From: Baylisascaris procyonis
Taxonomy: Eukaryota > Nematoda > Chromadorea > Rhabditida > Ascarididae
DNA: 64,000 bases
Assembly (NCBI GenBank): GCA_037389465.1
Contig: JAZARR010000273.1
Location: 1 to 64,000 of the forward strand
Reading direction: 5' to 3'
Shown: positions 22,059 through 34,300 of the stretch, piece by piece
Layout of the letters: every line of letters starts with the position of its first letter
Numbering within the stretch: position 1 is the first letter of the stretch
Position numbers and translations under genes: made by a program
The notes under the pieces: generated by a model
The model's input: only the letters and a program-made list of their open reading frames with translations
Told to the model about the DNA's origin: nothing
Database searches by the model: none

Positions 22059-23370
22059 TTATTTGAGCACCTGGGTTTCTATCAGAGAGATTTCTCCAGT
22101 GTCTGGTGATGGCAGGCAACTTCCATCTCGCGAAGGACAAGGACAGTATTGGGCATCTCTACCAGGCAAGGCTGCATTCCCTGGTATTCCTGCCGCACCT
22201 TCGGGGCCCGGAGCACCCGGCATTCCAGGTGACCCTGGTGCTCCTTGCGGTCCTGGCGCACCGGGCGCCCCATCCATTCCTTGTTTGCCAACACTTCCAG
22301 GCACACCAGCGGGTCCAGGTGGTCCTTTCGGTCGTGGAGGTCCTTGTCCTCCCACTCCATCTTGTCCTGGGGGTCCGGGCGACCCAACTGGCCCAGGTTC
22401 GCCTGAAACGCATGATAGAGGCGCTTTTTGGGACGTCGCGTTGAAAGTGTAACAGGTGCTCTGGGCGCTTTCATATATCATGGATCTGCTTACACCAGCG
22501 CGTAAAAAGGGGCTCTCTGAACTTGCGGTTTGAAGATTATAGAAAGAGCTCATTTAAATAAGAATTAAATCTATGCTATTTTCTATACCACTAAATTACG
22601 GGGTGAAGATGACGCCATAAACCCGATGCATTTGTGTCGTAAATTAGAAATATGAGTTTCTAGTTTACAGCTAAACTGCTTTCGGCTTTTGAAACACGCA
22701 TATAGCATATTTAATGTATAAATTACTGTTAACATATTTATTTGTACTTGAACCTGCTTTCCAAGACGCAACCTACCAGGTGTTCCAGCATCTCCAGGTG
22801 GTCGGGGGGTCCAGGAATTCCAACTCCGTCTCCACTGCCTGGCGTCCCCGGCATTCCACTCAGTCCAGGAGGTCCAGGTGGTCCATCGGGTCCAGCAGGA
22901 CCAGGTAGTCCCGCTGAGCACTTGATGCATTCACCACTGCTTCCGAGGTATTCCGAGCTGCCTGCCTTTCCGCGTCTTCCGGGTTGTCCAGGCACTCCAT
23001 CCAGCCCTCTATCTCCAGGAACTCCCAGTGGACCTGGGGGACCTTTTGGGCATCCGGTAGCCTGCGGGGCGCAGTTGCATTGCTGTGATGTCGGGTATGG
23101 TCCCGTTGCATAAGTGCTTCGTTTAGTGCGAGCGAAGAGCGTGTTGAAGTTGATATAAGAGCCTTCTTCAGCAATCGGAGCTCCCTGGCTGACACGTGTC
23201 ATCTCCTTCCAGACATCATTTGCTAACGTTTTGAACTCTGCCATATCGCCCATGACATCATCATAAAGTGTGTTGATATCTCGGAGAAGCAAGCAGACAA
23301 CAATGAATGAAGTGGCTGTTACGGGACAGCTGCCAAAAGAGGCGATCCATACGACATGTGCTGTGCGCAT
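22059..23370 (-). CDS. nematode cuticle collagen
   Basis: Two exons, 22,777-23,370 and 22,059-22,402, joined in phase (CCT G|GTAGG to TTTCAG|GC GAA). The start [12 protein letters not shown] opens a cuticle-collagen N-terminal domain with one hydrophobic anchor, then a conserved helix ([15 protein letters not shown]). A furin-type site RTKR follows near residue 84, then a Cys cluster ([13 protein letters not shown]), Gly-X-Y blocks interrupted by GECIKCSAG, the second Gly-X-Y block and a C-terminal YCPCPS cluster. Such proteins are cleaved, trimerise through the Gly-X-Y tract and are tyrosine- or disulfide-linked into the cuticle. In exon 1 a run of six C (22,804-22,809) appears one base short: the frame leaves Gly-X-Y there and the neighbouring frame resumes GDAGTPG up to the donor. 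I take this as a base-calling error or a recent break. Confidence 0.9.
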
Positions 23371-25881
23371 CGTACAGTCTCACTGCAATAATCCCTTTAC
23401 AACACTCATGTAATCAATATTTATTTAAGAAGGAAAACTATGATTGAGTGACCACATCTGTTAGGAGAGATTGGGATACCACCCGTGTTATTTCGAACGG
23501 CGTACTTACTCGTCGATTTACGATGTCTAGGCAGTGAATAAGTGGAACACTAAGAAACATATTCGAATAATCTTCCGGGCAAACAAAGAATAGTCGAAAT
23601 ATTTGGGAGGGGGAAGAAGGAAACATAGGCATCACACATTCCAAAAGTCGCATTAAGTTGCAAGCAACATTTACCGTTTCATGGCTCAAATGGAATAACT
23701 GCCACAAAAAGCAGAGACCGCTTTATGCGAGTGAACGAGGCGGTGGGGAAGAAGCGGATTTACTATTTTTTGCCAGGTAGCAAATTTATCAAAGTCTATA
23801 AGCAATAAAGTGGATTTATATCAAAAATTTGCAGTTTTGAGCAGGTGAAAGAGAGGACTTAACGGTATAATTTGTAATGTAGACTCACTGGAAAAGAGCT
23901 AAATGTTCTACGAAATTTACTTAAACTTTGAAATGTTACCTGCGACTCAGACGAACAGGATTCCCATTCCGCATCCCCTCCTGCCCCCTCCTCCCTCTCC
24001 TCGTGGACCGAAGTATAAGGCCAATTTCTACTAGCGTAGAAATTTATAAATGACCATCACATAAGTAGGGGAAGAAAAATAGCGAATAAACTGTTTACTG
24101 AACATTCTCGAATATCCCCTCCCTCCTTCCCCTATCCCCTCTCATGAAATAGAACCGCTCTCAAAATCTGGACGATGTCTGTCACCATCTGTCACCGCAA
24201 CAGGCTACTCTGAAGCAAAACTAACCGTTGAAAAAGTAAATCAAGAAATATTAGATCGTTCGATGGACAGAGAGACGTCTACTTGTGTTACCACGATCGG
24301 TACTTAATATACGATTTTCCAACCTATCGCTCTACGCTGGAGTACGCCTAGTAATGCGCTGCACGGCTACGGGCAGTCCTCATCGCAAAACTCGTTGTTT
24401 TTGGCCTTCACGAATGGTTTTATACTGAAAATGGTTACACATAAACTGCATTAGGCAGTTGTATCGCAAGCTAATGTCTGAACGGCCTTGAAGGAAGGCA
24501 TAACGCAACGATGCGACGCAACCACATAATTAGGAGGTTGCGAGAACCTTTCACATCCATCGTCTTTGCAGCGTTCAGCAGATGTTCCTTATCCTTCAAG
24601 CCATCACTGCCTTCATTCTACCGAAGGTAATGAATGGGATACCAGATAAATTTATATAAAATTACCTCTTGGAAATTTCATTGACTCCTGCCCAAATATT
24701 TCTTCAAATTGGATTTTCCTTTCAAAAATCATGGCACTTAAGAAATTCATTTTATCCTTACCAAACTCACGAGTGCGCATTTCGATTAATTTATTGTAAA
24801 AAACGACTTAAACGATTCCATTTTTTTGGGGAACCATAAACAGTTTGATTAATTAATTTTAAGTGAAGTTGCATCCTTTCAATGCAATTCAATGTTCCCA
24901 TTAAAAGACTCTTCAAAAAGTACTTTTTCAAAAGTTTGTGGCGTCATAGGTCAAAGACATCAGAGCAAGCATTCAAGAGCACGATGCTCCAATCGATTAT
25001 TCTAAGCATTGCTGAAGTGAATAGTGATTGCTGATTACGCATCATAAGATCCGATAAGTGTCAAATAAATCGATATTTCGCACATAACATCCTAAATTTT
25101 AATCGATTTTCACCGATCCTGAAAGATGCTATTTGAAGTTCTGCTCCCTCTTCACTTCTCGTTGTATAGTTGTTCAAAAAACTTCTTAGATGGTATCATT
25201 TCATGCACAACGAAAATGCGCCAGTAATGTTTCGTCGGCGGACGATTTGTGCCAAACAGGAGTACTCCATCAAGAAGCGATTTAGCGAGAAGCATTCCTC
25301 TCCCGAAGTCAGGAAACGTTTTCACAGGAAGAGGGAGGGGCTTTTTGACGATGAACTTCACGAGCAATTTATCTGGGCTGGAATAAGTCAAGGCGAGATT
25401 TAGCTAAGGTGAAAAAAAGGAGCATCATGATGATAGGTCATGATGCACCTTCCATCTACTCGATGAGGGTTCCCTCTAAAAACTATTTTTCGGCGCCTTC
25501 ATGCTTAAGCCTCTCTATGGAAGCTTAACGATGTTCTGCACTCTTTTCAGATCATTCTTATATCTCAATCATCCTCGACCCACTAAGCTTTACGAGCACA
25601 ATGATGTTAGCATGAACTTATGTTATTTCCACGGTTTATTAGCAGTGTGGTGAAGAGCCTGCAAAAAATTTTGCGTTACTTAGCACTACCAGGTTTTGGA
25701 TGCTTTTTTTTCGAAGTAGGTTTAAGCAAGTGAGCTAATCTTCTTACGCGCACAGAGTTCAATGAATTTTTAAAAAGGCAAGCACATTTAAAAACCATAA
25801 GCCCTTAGGAGAACTCAAATTTGGCGGTTTTCACTCCTCTCCCCACTACGGCGACCCTTTTCCCTTTTATGGTTTCCATCA
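23371..25881. other. intergenic, no gene recognised
   Basis: AT-rich, with C/T-rich patches near 23.98 and 24.12 kb. Short open frames on both strands lack splice context or family motifs. Nothing supported. Confidence 0.5.
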
Positions 25882-27432
25882 GGTGAGGGTAACGGTGAGG
25901 GTAACATTAGCCACAAACGCAGGCGCAAGAGAGAGATGGAGAGAGACCGCACGCGCCTCCAGCGAGCGACGCGGCACTGGTCACTCGGAAATAAATCGTC
26001 GCAATAAATGTGAAAATGTACAGTAAGAAAAGGAGCTTCGAACAACAGATTTCAACACACTCGAAAGAGCATTAAAAGCTCTATTAGAATCAAAAATAAT
26101 CTTGGACAAAAACAAGAACTTCTATAAGATCAGTTTCTTATAAGCAGTGCAAGTGACATAAATTGCAGTGTCGCCTTATCCATTATCTCATGCGTTATAG
26201 GTTGTGCATTTATGATATTGTTCTTAATGAAAAACTCAATTCATGACACACCTTGACGATCTAATGAATTGACAAGATCATTCATGAATTAGTTTAAACT
26301 CGCTGTGGCTCCTTATGAATGGATCTTTCATGCGATTGTTACATGCACCAGTTAAAAATTCTTCAATTCGACAGTTATGGGCTTCCTTCGTTTCGTTTCT
26401 TTCCTATATGGGTATTCTGACAATGTCCATTGTAAGTTCGCTTGATGATAGAAAGGCCAACCGACGCATTCAGCATGTGGTTAATTGTATTGTCATACGT
26501 TGATTGCATGCAACATAGGTAACTTGCACGTGTGGCAAGTGCTTCTTTAGACGTTATACAGCCATTCTAGATTAGTGGTTCGAAACGAGTTTCTTGTTAG
26601 CTCCATCTTCTTCTCATCTCCTCTACATCCTGGAACTGGCTTTATAGCTATAGTTGTGCTCTTCAATGTAAGCAGTCGTTTCACTGCTTACGTTGAAGGT
26701 TCCCTGCCTTGTAAGCACTTGTGGTCCGCTGCCATGAAAATTTCAATTTTTCCAATTGGGAGTATGCAGCGTTCGAATCGCTTTTCCCGTCTCAATCCTG
26801 ATGGGTCTATGTTGGAAAGCAATTGTCGTATGCAATCAGCGCGTGACAATGCAGTTAACCACATGCTGAATGCATCGGTTGGCTTTTCTATCGTCCAGGG
26901 AACTTACAATGCCCATTATCAGTATGCCTATACAGGAAAGAAACGAAATGAAGGAAACCCATAAGTGTCGAATTGAAGAATTCTTAACTGGTGCATGTAC
27001 AATCGCATGAAAGATCCATCCATAAGGAGCCACAACGAGTTTAATGTAATTTATGAATGATCTTATCATTTCATTAAATCGTCAAGGTGTGTCGTGAATT
27101 GAGTTCTTCATTAAGAACAATATCATAAATGCACAACCTATAACGCATGAGATAATGGATAAGGCGACACTGCAATTTATGTCACTTGCACTGCTTATAA
27201 GAAACTGATCATACAGAAAAGTTCTTGTTTTTGTCCAAGATTATTTTTGATTCTAATAGAGCTTTTAATGCTCTTTCGAGTGTGTTGAAATCTGTTGTTC
27301 GAAGCTCCTTTTCTTACTGTATATTTTCACATTTATTGCGACGATTTATTTCCGAGTGCCCAGTGCCGCGTCGCTCGCTCGCTGGAGACGCGCGCGGTCT
27401 CTTTCCGTCTCTTTTTGGCTAAGTGCGCCGAT
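25882..27432. mobile_element. foldback-type palindromic element FB2
   Basis: Same family as FB1. The left end GGTGAGGGTAAC (repeated twice in tandem, at 25,882 and 25,894) leads into ATTAGCCACAA. The right end, read inward, matches FB1's other terminus (CGGCGCACTTAGCC). Arms of about 630 bp (to about 26,510 and from about 26,825) are inverted copies carrying one copy of the FB1 subterminal block (AAAGAGCATTAAAAGCTCTA) but no 178-bp array; their inner parts are specific to FB2. The middle 310 bp is single copy. Flanks TTTCCATCA and CTTCTATCA (7 of 9 matching) may be an aged target duplication. No transposase is encoded. Confidence 0.8.
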
Positions 27433-29298
27433 CCCTTCTATCAGTTCCCGGTTATGGCGATTGTTCTCCTAAACCACATCAGGCATTTCTCATGCCCACA
27501 GATGCGATGAAGGAGAGCAACATTAAGAAAGATCACTCCCTCGTCACTCCCGGGAATTTAATTCCTTCCTTTTGCGCAAAATTCTTTTCTTTCGATCTTT
27601 GCCATTCAAAAACCTCCATCCCACAAAATCTTCGCATTCCGTGGCAGATATATCGGATACGTATTCATAGAACTACATGAAACAAATCAATATATGAAGG
27701 CAAAGTTTTAAAAAAGTGAACAGCAAAGTGAGTTGAAGGCAAAGGGAAGCAATTCAATCAAAGCGACTATATCGTCTCATTATTTCAAAAATTGCACCTC
27801 AAAAAAGCGACATCTACTTTGAAGAGAAGCAAACGCCACCGAATGAAAAATGGCACCGCTACTCGATTGAAGCATTTCATTCCTTTCTCTAAAGTTCCTC
27901 GATGTTTGCCAAATTCAACGAACAAATACAACATATTAACGCCGATCAGTTGTTACATCGAAAAATTCAGTCGAAAATATTAGCGAAAAAAACTATGATT
28001 CTGATTAACATTGAGATGGCTGCCACGCTCATTCTGATCCCGTTACTCATTAGTTGTTGCAGTGAAGATCTGAATAAATCGGTCCTAGTTGCGGTAATGG
28101 CCATGTCTGACCGATGATCATATGCTGACGACTTAAACTCGCTCTTGATTGGGCAACCCGTCCCGATAGGGGTTGAAGCTGATCGACTATTTTCCCTAGG
28201 AAGGAGTTCAATTCGAACTCGGTTTTGGGTATGACTGAGTTTAACTAAGAGCTTCGTATTTGAGTTATCGATCACAACTCGATAAAATAAAACGACACAA
28301 ATCTTGGAATTGCCCATCTTGCGTTCAACTAGAATCGTTCGTTGAATAATATAAAAGCAAAGTGAGGAAACTGAACAAACGGAATCATAGTTATACATCA
28401 CATGAGTACCAATGAATCAAAAAAATTCACGAAATTTCTCTTCAGCCGATGTACACTGTATTTCTTGCAATGAAAAAACAAAAGACAAAAAAATAGAATT
28501 GCACTTATTGCATTTAATTCTGCGATCTGAGATAACATAGGTAAACGAATATTTCAAGATGTCATGTAATCACATGAAATAATTAAAGAACCTGAAATGA
28601 AGTCACTATAAGCTTTAAAAGATTCAAAAGAATAGATAAAAACAAAACAGATTAGAAGTGAAACGCAGATGAAACTCTCTCGTGAGAACGGGTCATAAAT
28701 AAACGCATATGATGAAGCACGAACTACTGCTAAAATGCATGCAAATTCTTACTGAATGAACACAATTTATGCCTTATCTTTCGACCCGTATAAGTTGTAG
28801 CCTATAAAACTGTCAACAGCCATGCTCAGATGGAAATGTTTGTAATATGAAAAACGAATCGGTTCGTTTTTTAACACTGATTTGCAATAACTCAGCTTAT
28901 CTTATAGGAATTTTCAATTTCACTAAAAAACCTCCATCACATATGTAGCATTCTAAAGTGAAAAAAAAATACTGTCTATGATGGCATCAAAAAGTCCAAT
29001 CAAACATCGAATATAGGGATGAAAACTTGTCAATTTTATTCAAATGATTCAGCCCTCTAAGTGACAAAAGAAGTTCAAAGATCTATTCAACAATTCATTT
29101 CAAGTTTACGAGTAAACCTTGAAATGAGCTCCAGCAATCTCCTCAGCATGGGACCCTTTCAAGCTTTTGAAATCCTTACTGATAGCAATATATTCACAAA
29201 CTAAATTAACGAAGAACCCTTAGACACAAAAAAGCAAAGGCACATATAAACAAATAAAAATAGCGCACCATGTAAAAATATGAAGCAATTAACCAACC
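27433..29298. other. intergenic, no gene recognised
   Basis: Low-GC sequence downstream of ANKFY1. Frames at 27.9-28.1 and 28.0-28.4 kb contain a hydrophobic stretch but no splice or family support. Confidence 0.45.
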
Positions 29299-29317
29299 AA
29301 ATATACGACTCAACCAA

Positions 29318-29706
29318 ATATACGACCAACCAAATATACGACCAAATATACCAAATATGCGACTCAGGAATCAAATTAGTGGAGAGAAAAACCAACGAAT
29401 GGCTTCGAGGTGTAACAAAGGTAAAGGATTGGGTGACCGAGGCCGGAATGAGGAAATTTAGATGGGCGGCGAAGATATCCGCAGTGAAAAATGACGACTG
29501 GGTGAAGCGAATAACAGAATGGACACCACGGATTGGCAAAAGAAATAGAGGCGACCTGCAATGAGGTGGAGCGATTCTTTAAAAAAGACCGCAGGAACCA
29601 ACTGGATCAGAGAAGCATTGATTCGGGACAAGTGGAAGCGATATGAAGAGACCTTCATTCGTAATGAATGCTATGTTGATTGAAATAAAGAAATAAATAA
29701 ATAAAT
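29318..29706 (+). mobile_element. 5'-truncated RTE LINE copy
   Basis: From about 29,365 it matches the last quarter of the full LINE at 38.1-42.4 kb: GIKLVERKTNEWLRG, WVTEAGMRKFRWAAKI, then the same 3' end and an AAAT tail. A 19-bp direct repeat (29,299-29,317 and 29,707-29,725) flanks it. Between the left repeat and the LINE sequence there are extra partial copies of the target motif CCAAATATACGA. Confidence 0.88.
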
Positions 29707-29725
29707 AAATATACGACTCAACCAA

Positions 29726-30203
29726 TCGTTTTTATTTTTAATCGCTCGTCCCCCACACGATTAAAAGCCCGTGAATAAATAAAATAAGAGCCACATCAAC
29801 ATATGATTACATTGCTAGTTTCGGTTTACTGTATCAAACTTTCGACCACTCACCTATTCCTGTCAAACTATCGATAGAGCACCATTCCAACAACTCCTCA
29901 TTGATCAGTAGTTGAGTATTGCTATTAGGTAATATGTGATAGCAGTTCAACAATGGAAGATGGACAATAAAGTGTGCACAAACAACAATACATTAAGGCA
30001 ATAAATACCGCAAAAGTTCAAATGCAAAAGCTTTGCAACGAATTATGTTGTGGAAGACGATGGCACAATGTGCACGGGTTACTCCCCGATGCTCATTCAC
30101 CACCACAACATTCGTCTGCTAAAAATGTTGCCCTGTTTTGTAACTATGGCTCCACTATTGTAAAGAGGCGTTGAAATTGCCCGCATATGGTTGTATGAAG
30201 CAA
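29726..30203. other. 3' flank of ANKFY1, no feature seen
   Basis: No recognisable gene. The ANKFY1 polyadenylation signal would be expected here on the minus strand, but I could not single one out. Confidence 0.4.
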
Positions 30204-31340
30204 TCATCGACCATGCCCCAACGTAAGCACATCAGAGCAAATCTCACAAACACGTACCGCCTTCTGCAGGTCATATTTCAAAATAGGTATCGTCCGATCC
30301 GAGCATCGCGCACATACCAATCGTCCACAGTGCCTTAACGTAACAACTGTGAATGATTACTATGAACTGTTAAAGATAAACCAAGCGCAACATTCACAAC
30401 TGTGCGTCTGCATTTGTGCTTCTGAATGTTAATGTGCAGAGAGAAAGAACTCTTCACAGTCTACCCAATCGAATAGGTATTTGTTTGAGAAGGGGTGCGG
30501 TGAGCATAAGAAATGTGCCAATTTCAGTATTTTCATCTCAAATCTGGGAAAAATTTTTCTCTACTTTTATGCGCCTTATAAATTTTCATTTATAAAGAGC
30601 GTGAAAGCGGATGAACTATTCCTCAATTCTATCATTTAGAATTTAGAAGTGCATTTCGTGTCAGCTCTTGCGATAAGATTTTCTATTTATTACATAATGA
30701 GCACAACGAAAGCTTCAGATAAATAGAACACGAGGTGTCCCTATAACCACCGGATTATTCTGCGTCTGAAATGCGGCGGGGGAGAGCTCCCGAAAACCTC
30801 AAGGGAAGAGACCCGTGCATACATAGTATTATGCGCAATACAAGAGAAACTCCTACGCCAACATCCAAGTCAGCCCACCAACTTCAAAAGAATACCTAAA
30901 AATAGTCAAAAACCAGCAAGCATTTTCCTCGGTGTGCATTTCACTTTGCATTGGTCAGGTCGCTTAGCAGAAGATCCATGCGAACGAATCAGGTCAGTCT
31001 GAAAACTGGACGCTTTATCGCGCATTTTTTCATCTTAGCAATGCATTTAGTTCGTTAGTTTGATGAATAGAATTGCAAAGGCTCATACCGTACCAGATCC
31101 ATCGGATGCTCCGTTATCTGGTGCAACCAGAAATAAACGAAAAGTATGGTAAAAAACCCTAATTTGCCTACAGTCTAATGTAGCACAAAGGATTTGAAAA
31201 TAAACCGAAAACACGCAGCGGCATAGCTGCCACCCATTACACTCACCTACAGTGGTGCTTGCGCACAGTCAATGTGAACTTCGCACCACATTCCGAGCAA
31301 ACGTCACCGTCAGACCATTTAGGTTCACTCTCCAAGCTAT
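30204..31340 (-). CDS. ankfy1: FYVE zinc-finger exons of ANKFY1
   Basis: The exon at 31,247-31,340 gives WSDGDVCSECG, F.LTVRKHHC; its split codon AG|G completes Arg at the start of the last exon, which continues HCGRLVCARCS and VRVCEICSDVL before TGA. The WxxD, RKHHCR and C-x2-C pairs that bind two zincs and PI3P are all intact. The splice sites TTTCAG|AT, CTGTAG|GTGAGT and TTAAG|G are clear. Confidence 0.93.
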
Positions 31341-34300
31341 CTGAAACAACAACGATACATTTCTATCAGCCATCAGAAGAGGAATTGTTTCATATCATCA
31401 ATTCATAGAAAAACTAGATCCACATCATCATATCTTCAGATTATTATCCACGGTGAAAAGTTTCTTGATATAGAGAAATCGAGTATTAGGTTGAAGCTGT
31501 ACTTCCGAACGAGTAGAATTCATGTAGTCAGCATCTGGATGGATTAATGGACAAAGGGCATTTGCACAACTGCCATCCGAATCTAAGCATATTTAATCTC
31601 TTCTTTATTCCTCTCGTGAAGTAATGAATATGGAGAAGGATAAAACCTAAATCTGTTTATGAAATGAAACGTACGGCCCATATCATTATATTTTACTCGC
31701 TAACCTTTATTAAGCTGTTTCGGGCAAATCAAATTCATTTAATCGGCTAACAAATTTGAAAAAAAACCAATTTGTTTCGTATTTTCCTTACCGATTATTC
31801 GCTATTCTTAAGGCAATTCGTTATTATTTTGAGGGAATTTATTATTTTGTCTACCAATAATAAAGTAAAGCCATTAGCGATAATGACCGTTAGGCGATAG
31901 AAAGAGCCAATTTAATGAGAAAATTAAATAAACGGCCGCCGCCCTTTTCGATAGACTTTTTATTGTTACAACAGTATTCGTACATTTCACTGGCTAAGTA
32001 GACAAAAAATTGAAATAACTATACTATAAATGAAAAAATCATGCTAAAAGATTAAAAATAAAAGTTTGCTTCACTATCCCCATCCATCACAAAGAAAGCT
32101 TGTACAAAAATGCAACACATTAAATAGAATATATTCATGTACATTCAAGGCGCCAATTATTTAACTCATAAAAACTGTAGAGATTAGATAAGTGGAATCG
32201 TTGCATGGCTGAGCACCCCAAGTTCGACTTTAATAGACGTGGAAGGCAGCGGGTAGAAAATGGTAAATAGCTCACCAAGTAAAGAGAAAAGAAGTTGCTT
32301 TGTTGGCGTCTCATAGTTGAATACCGATACGCCGTAGTTATTCGTCACTGCTAAACATACTCCACAACAGAGCGCACTTTTACATAGTTCCGCATTGCCA
32401 TTCATATAGGCCAACAGAAACATTGCAAACCTCTGTTCACAATGCGTACTGCACAGAGTTTAGAAATGAATTTATAGAACAAAGATTATCAATTAAAAAT
32501 TACACCTTACAGTTTACAAAAGTGCTAAATACCTTTAAGGTTCGAAGCTCTGCCGATGGACATTCAGAAGACATTCGAACAGTGAAAGAAAACGGTTTGG
32601 ATGAGGGAAAGAAAAGAAGAAAGGATCTTTCTAAGTTACTGACGACGAAATATCCGCAAAAATTAGAGTTGAACGACTCGAAGCTGAAAGATTTGCGACT
32701 GCTTCTCTATTTCGTTCAAGTTTTGCATGAAATTAAACGGCTTTACGTGAATTCAATTTCTTGAAAATAGGCAGTTTCACTCCTACTGTAATAATATTTA
32801 TTAAACATCCTTTTTTAAAGGTAAATGCTCGCTCAAAAACCGACAAACAACATCTTAACAAAAGCATCTGCTCTAATAATCTATAGAAAGATTAAAATCC
32901 TAATCTCTTTATTTAATGTCGCTACAGCCAAACGCAATCTTCAAGAGGTATAACATCAGTATATGATGGAGTGAAAGAGTCGCATATTTCTGCAAACGAT
33001 GGATGCAAAAAATTGTGAAAACTCATTTTTACAGTAAAAATAGCAAACTTTAAATGAAAAACGAAACTTTGAAGACCTTGCCGATCGAAAAAGAAAAAAA
33101 CAGAAACCAATGACAAATCAAAAGAAGAATGGAAGAAAATGAAAGATTGAAACTAAAAAACTAAAAATTAAAGAAAATCGATAAGAAATCGTTTTTCTCA
33201 CATTTGTCTTACCTACATAGAATAAACGTAATGATATTACATGTATTTCCGTTGCAATCCGTTGCATCGACCGGATATTCCGGATCCGCATTTATAAACA
33301 TTTGGAGTATATCCAACGAATTTGGCGTTGCGCCAATTGTTGCTGCTAGTACCAGCGGTGTTTGTTGCCTACAATAATAAGCATGAATGGTCATTTTCCT
33401 AATTTCCGAGTTTTGGCATACGGCCAACTATTCTCCTTGACAAAAGCAAATAGCAAAAACAACTCGAAGGGGAAAGCAGAGTAATACTTTTAAAAAACTT
33501 CCATCACCTTTTATTAACAGCTCGTGCATTCACTTCCGGGTTGCCCAACAACACATTCACCGATGAAACACTTCCTTGGAGAACGGCTGCGTGTAATGCT
33601 GCAATCAGAATTCAGTGAACTCAATGAACTAATAGAATGAGTGGAAGGCGGTGACGGTGGTGATGCAGAAGCAAATAGATCCATCCAGCCCTCCTCTCCC
33701 CCAGCTCTCTTCTTACTTAACTACGTATTCAAAACCTGAATAGTATGTTTCCATTTTCAGTTTTCATGTTTTAATGCCTTTACTGACCAACCTGCTTCTG
33801 TTCCATCGCTCTTAGCTTTAGTTTGCAACCAATCTGAAACTTTATATCCCCAAATATACTGTTCTCGCAGTTCTTCGCCTATCACAGCGCACGATTTTCT
33901 TCGCGCAATCGAAAATGTTACGATTAGCAAAACATAGTAAGTGTTCTTTGATGACGAAGTGCTGACAACCGCTGCGACCAAATACATCGAACTGGTCACA
34001 AGCATTAAGCAATCATCTCTTTCCCTACCAGTACCGCCACCTCTCACCCAGATCCAACTGCAGGCTTCCAGGTGCGCATACTAATTTCCGGTTCCCCATT
34101 GCCAGTGCCATCCTGCAGATACTAATTTTGAAAATTCACCTGTGGGATATAAGCACATTTCTTCTCCTCTTCTAGACAGCGAAAAGCCGCGGAGGAAGAG
34201 AAGAGGTAGTTTCTGGCATATGATCTGGCGTGCCGAATGAAATGAAAGTGAAATTTTGAATGCTGTCCGGTGCCATGTGTGATGTTCCCCTACATCGATC

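Noticed and set aside
21946..22452. Plus-strand Gly/Pro-rich 168-residue frame and others opposite the collagen
   Set aside because: Complement of collagen Gly-X-Y codons; the minus strand has the N-terminal domain, Cys clusters and matching splice sites.
13501..30200. tRNA genes
   Set aside because: I looked for cloverleaf-like GGTTCRANNCC boxes between the genes and saw none with a matching A-box and acceptor stem; a dedicated scan was not possible.
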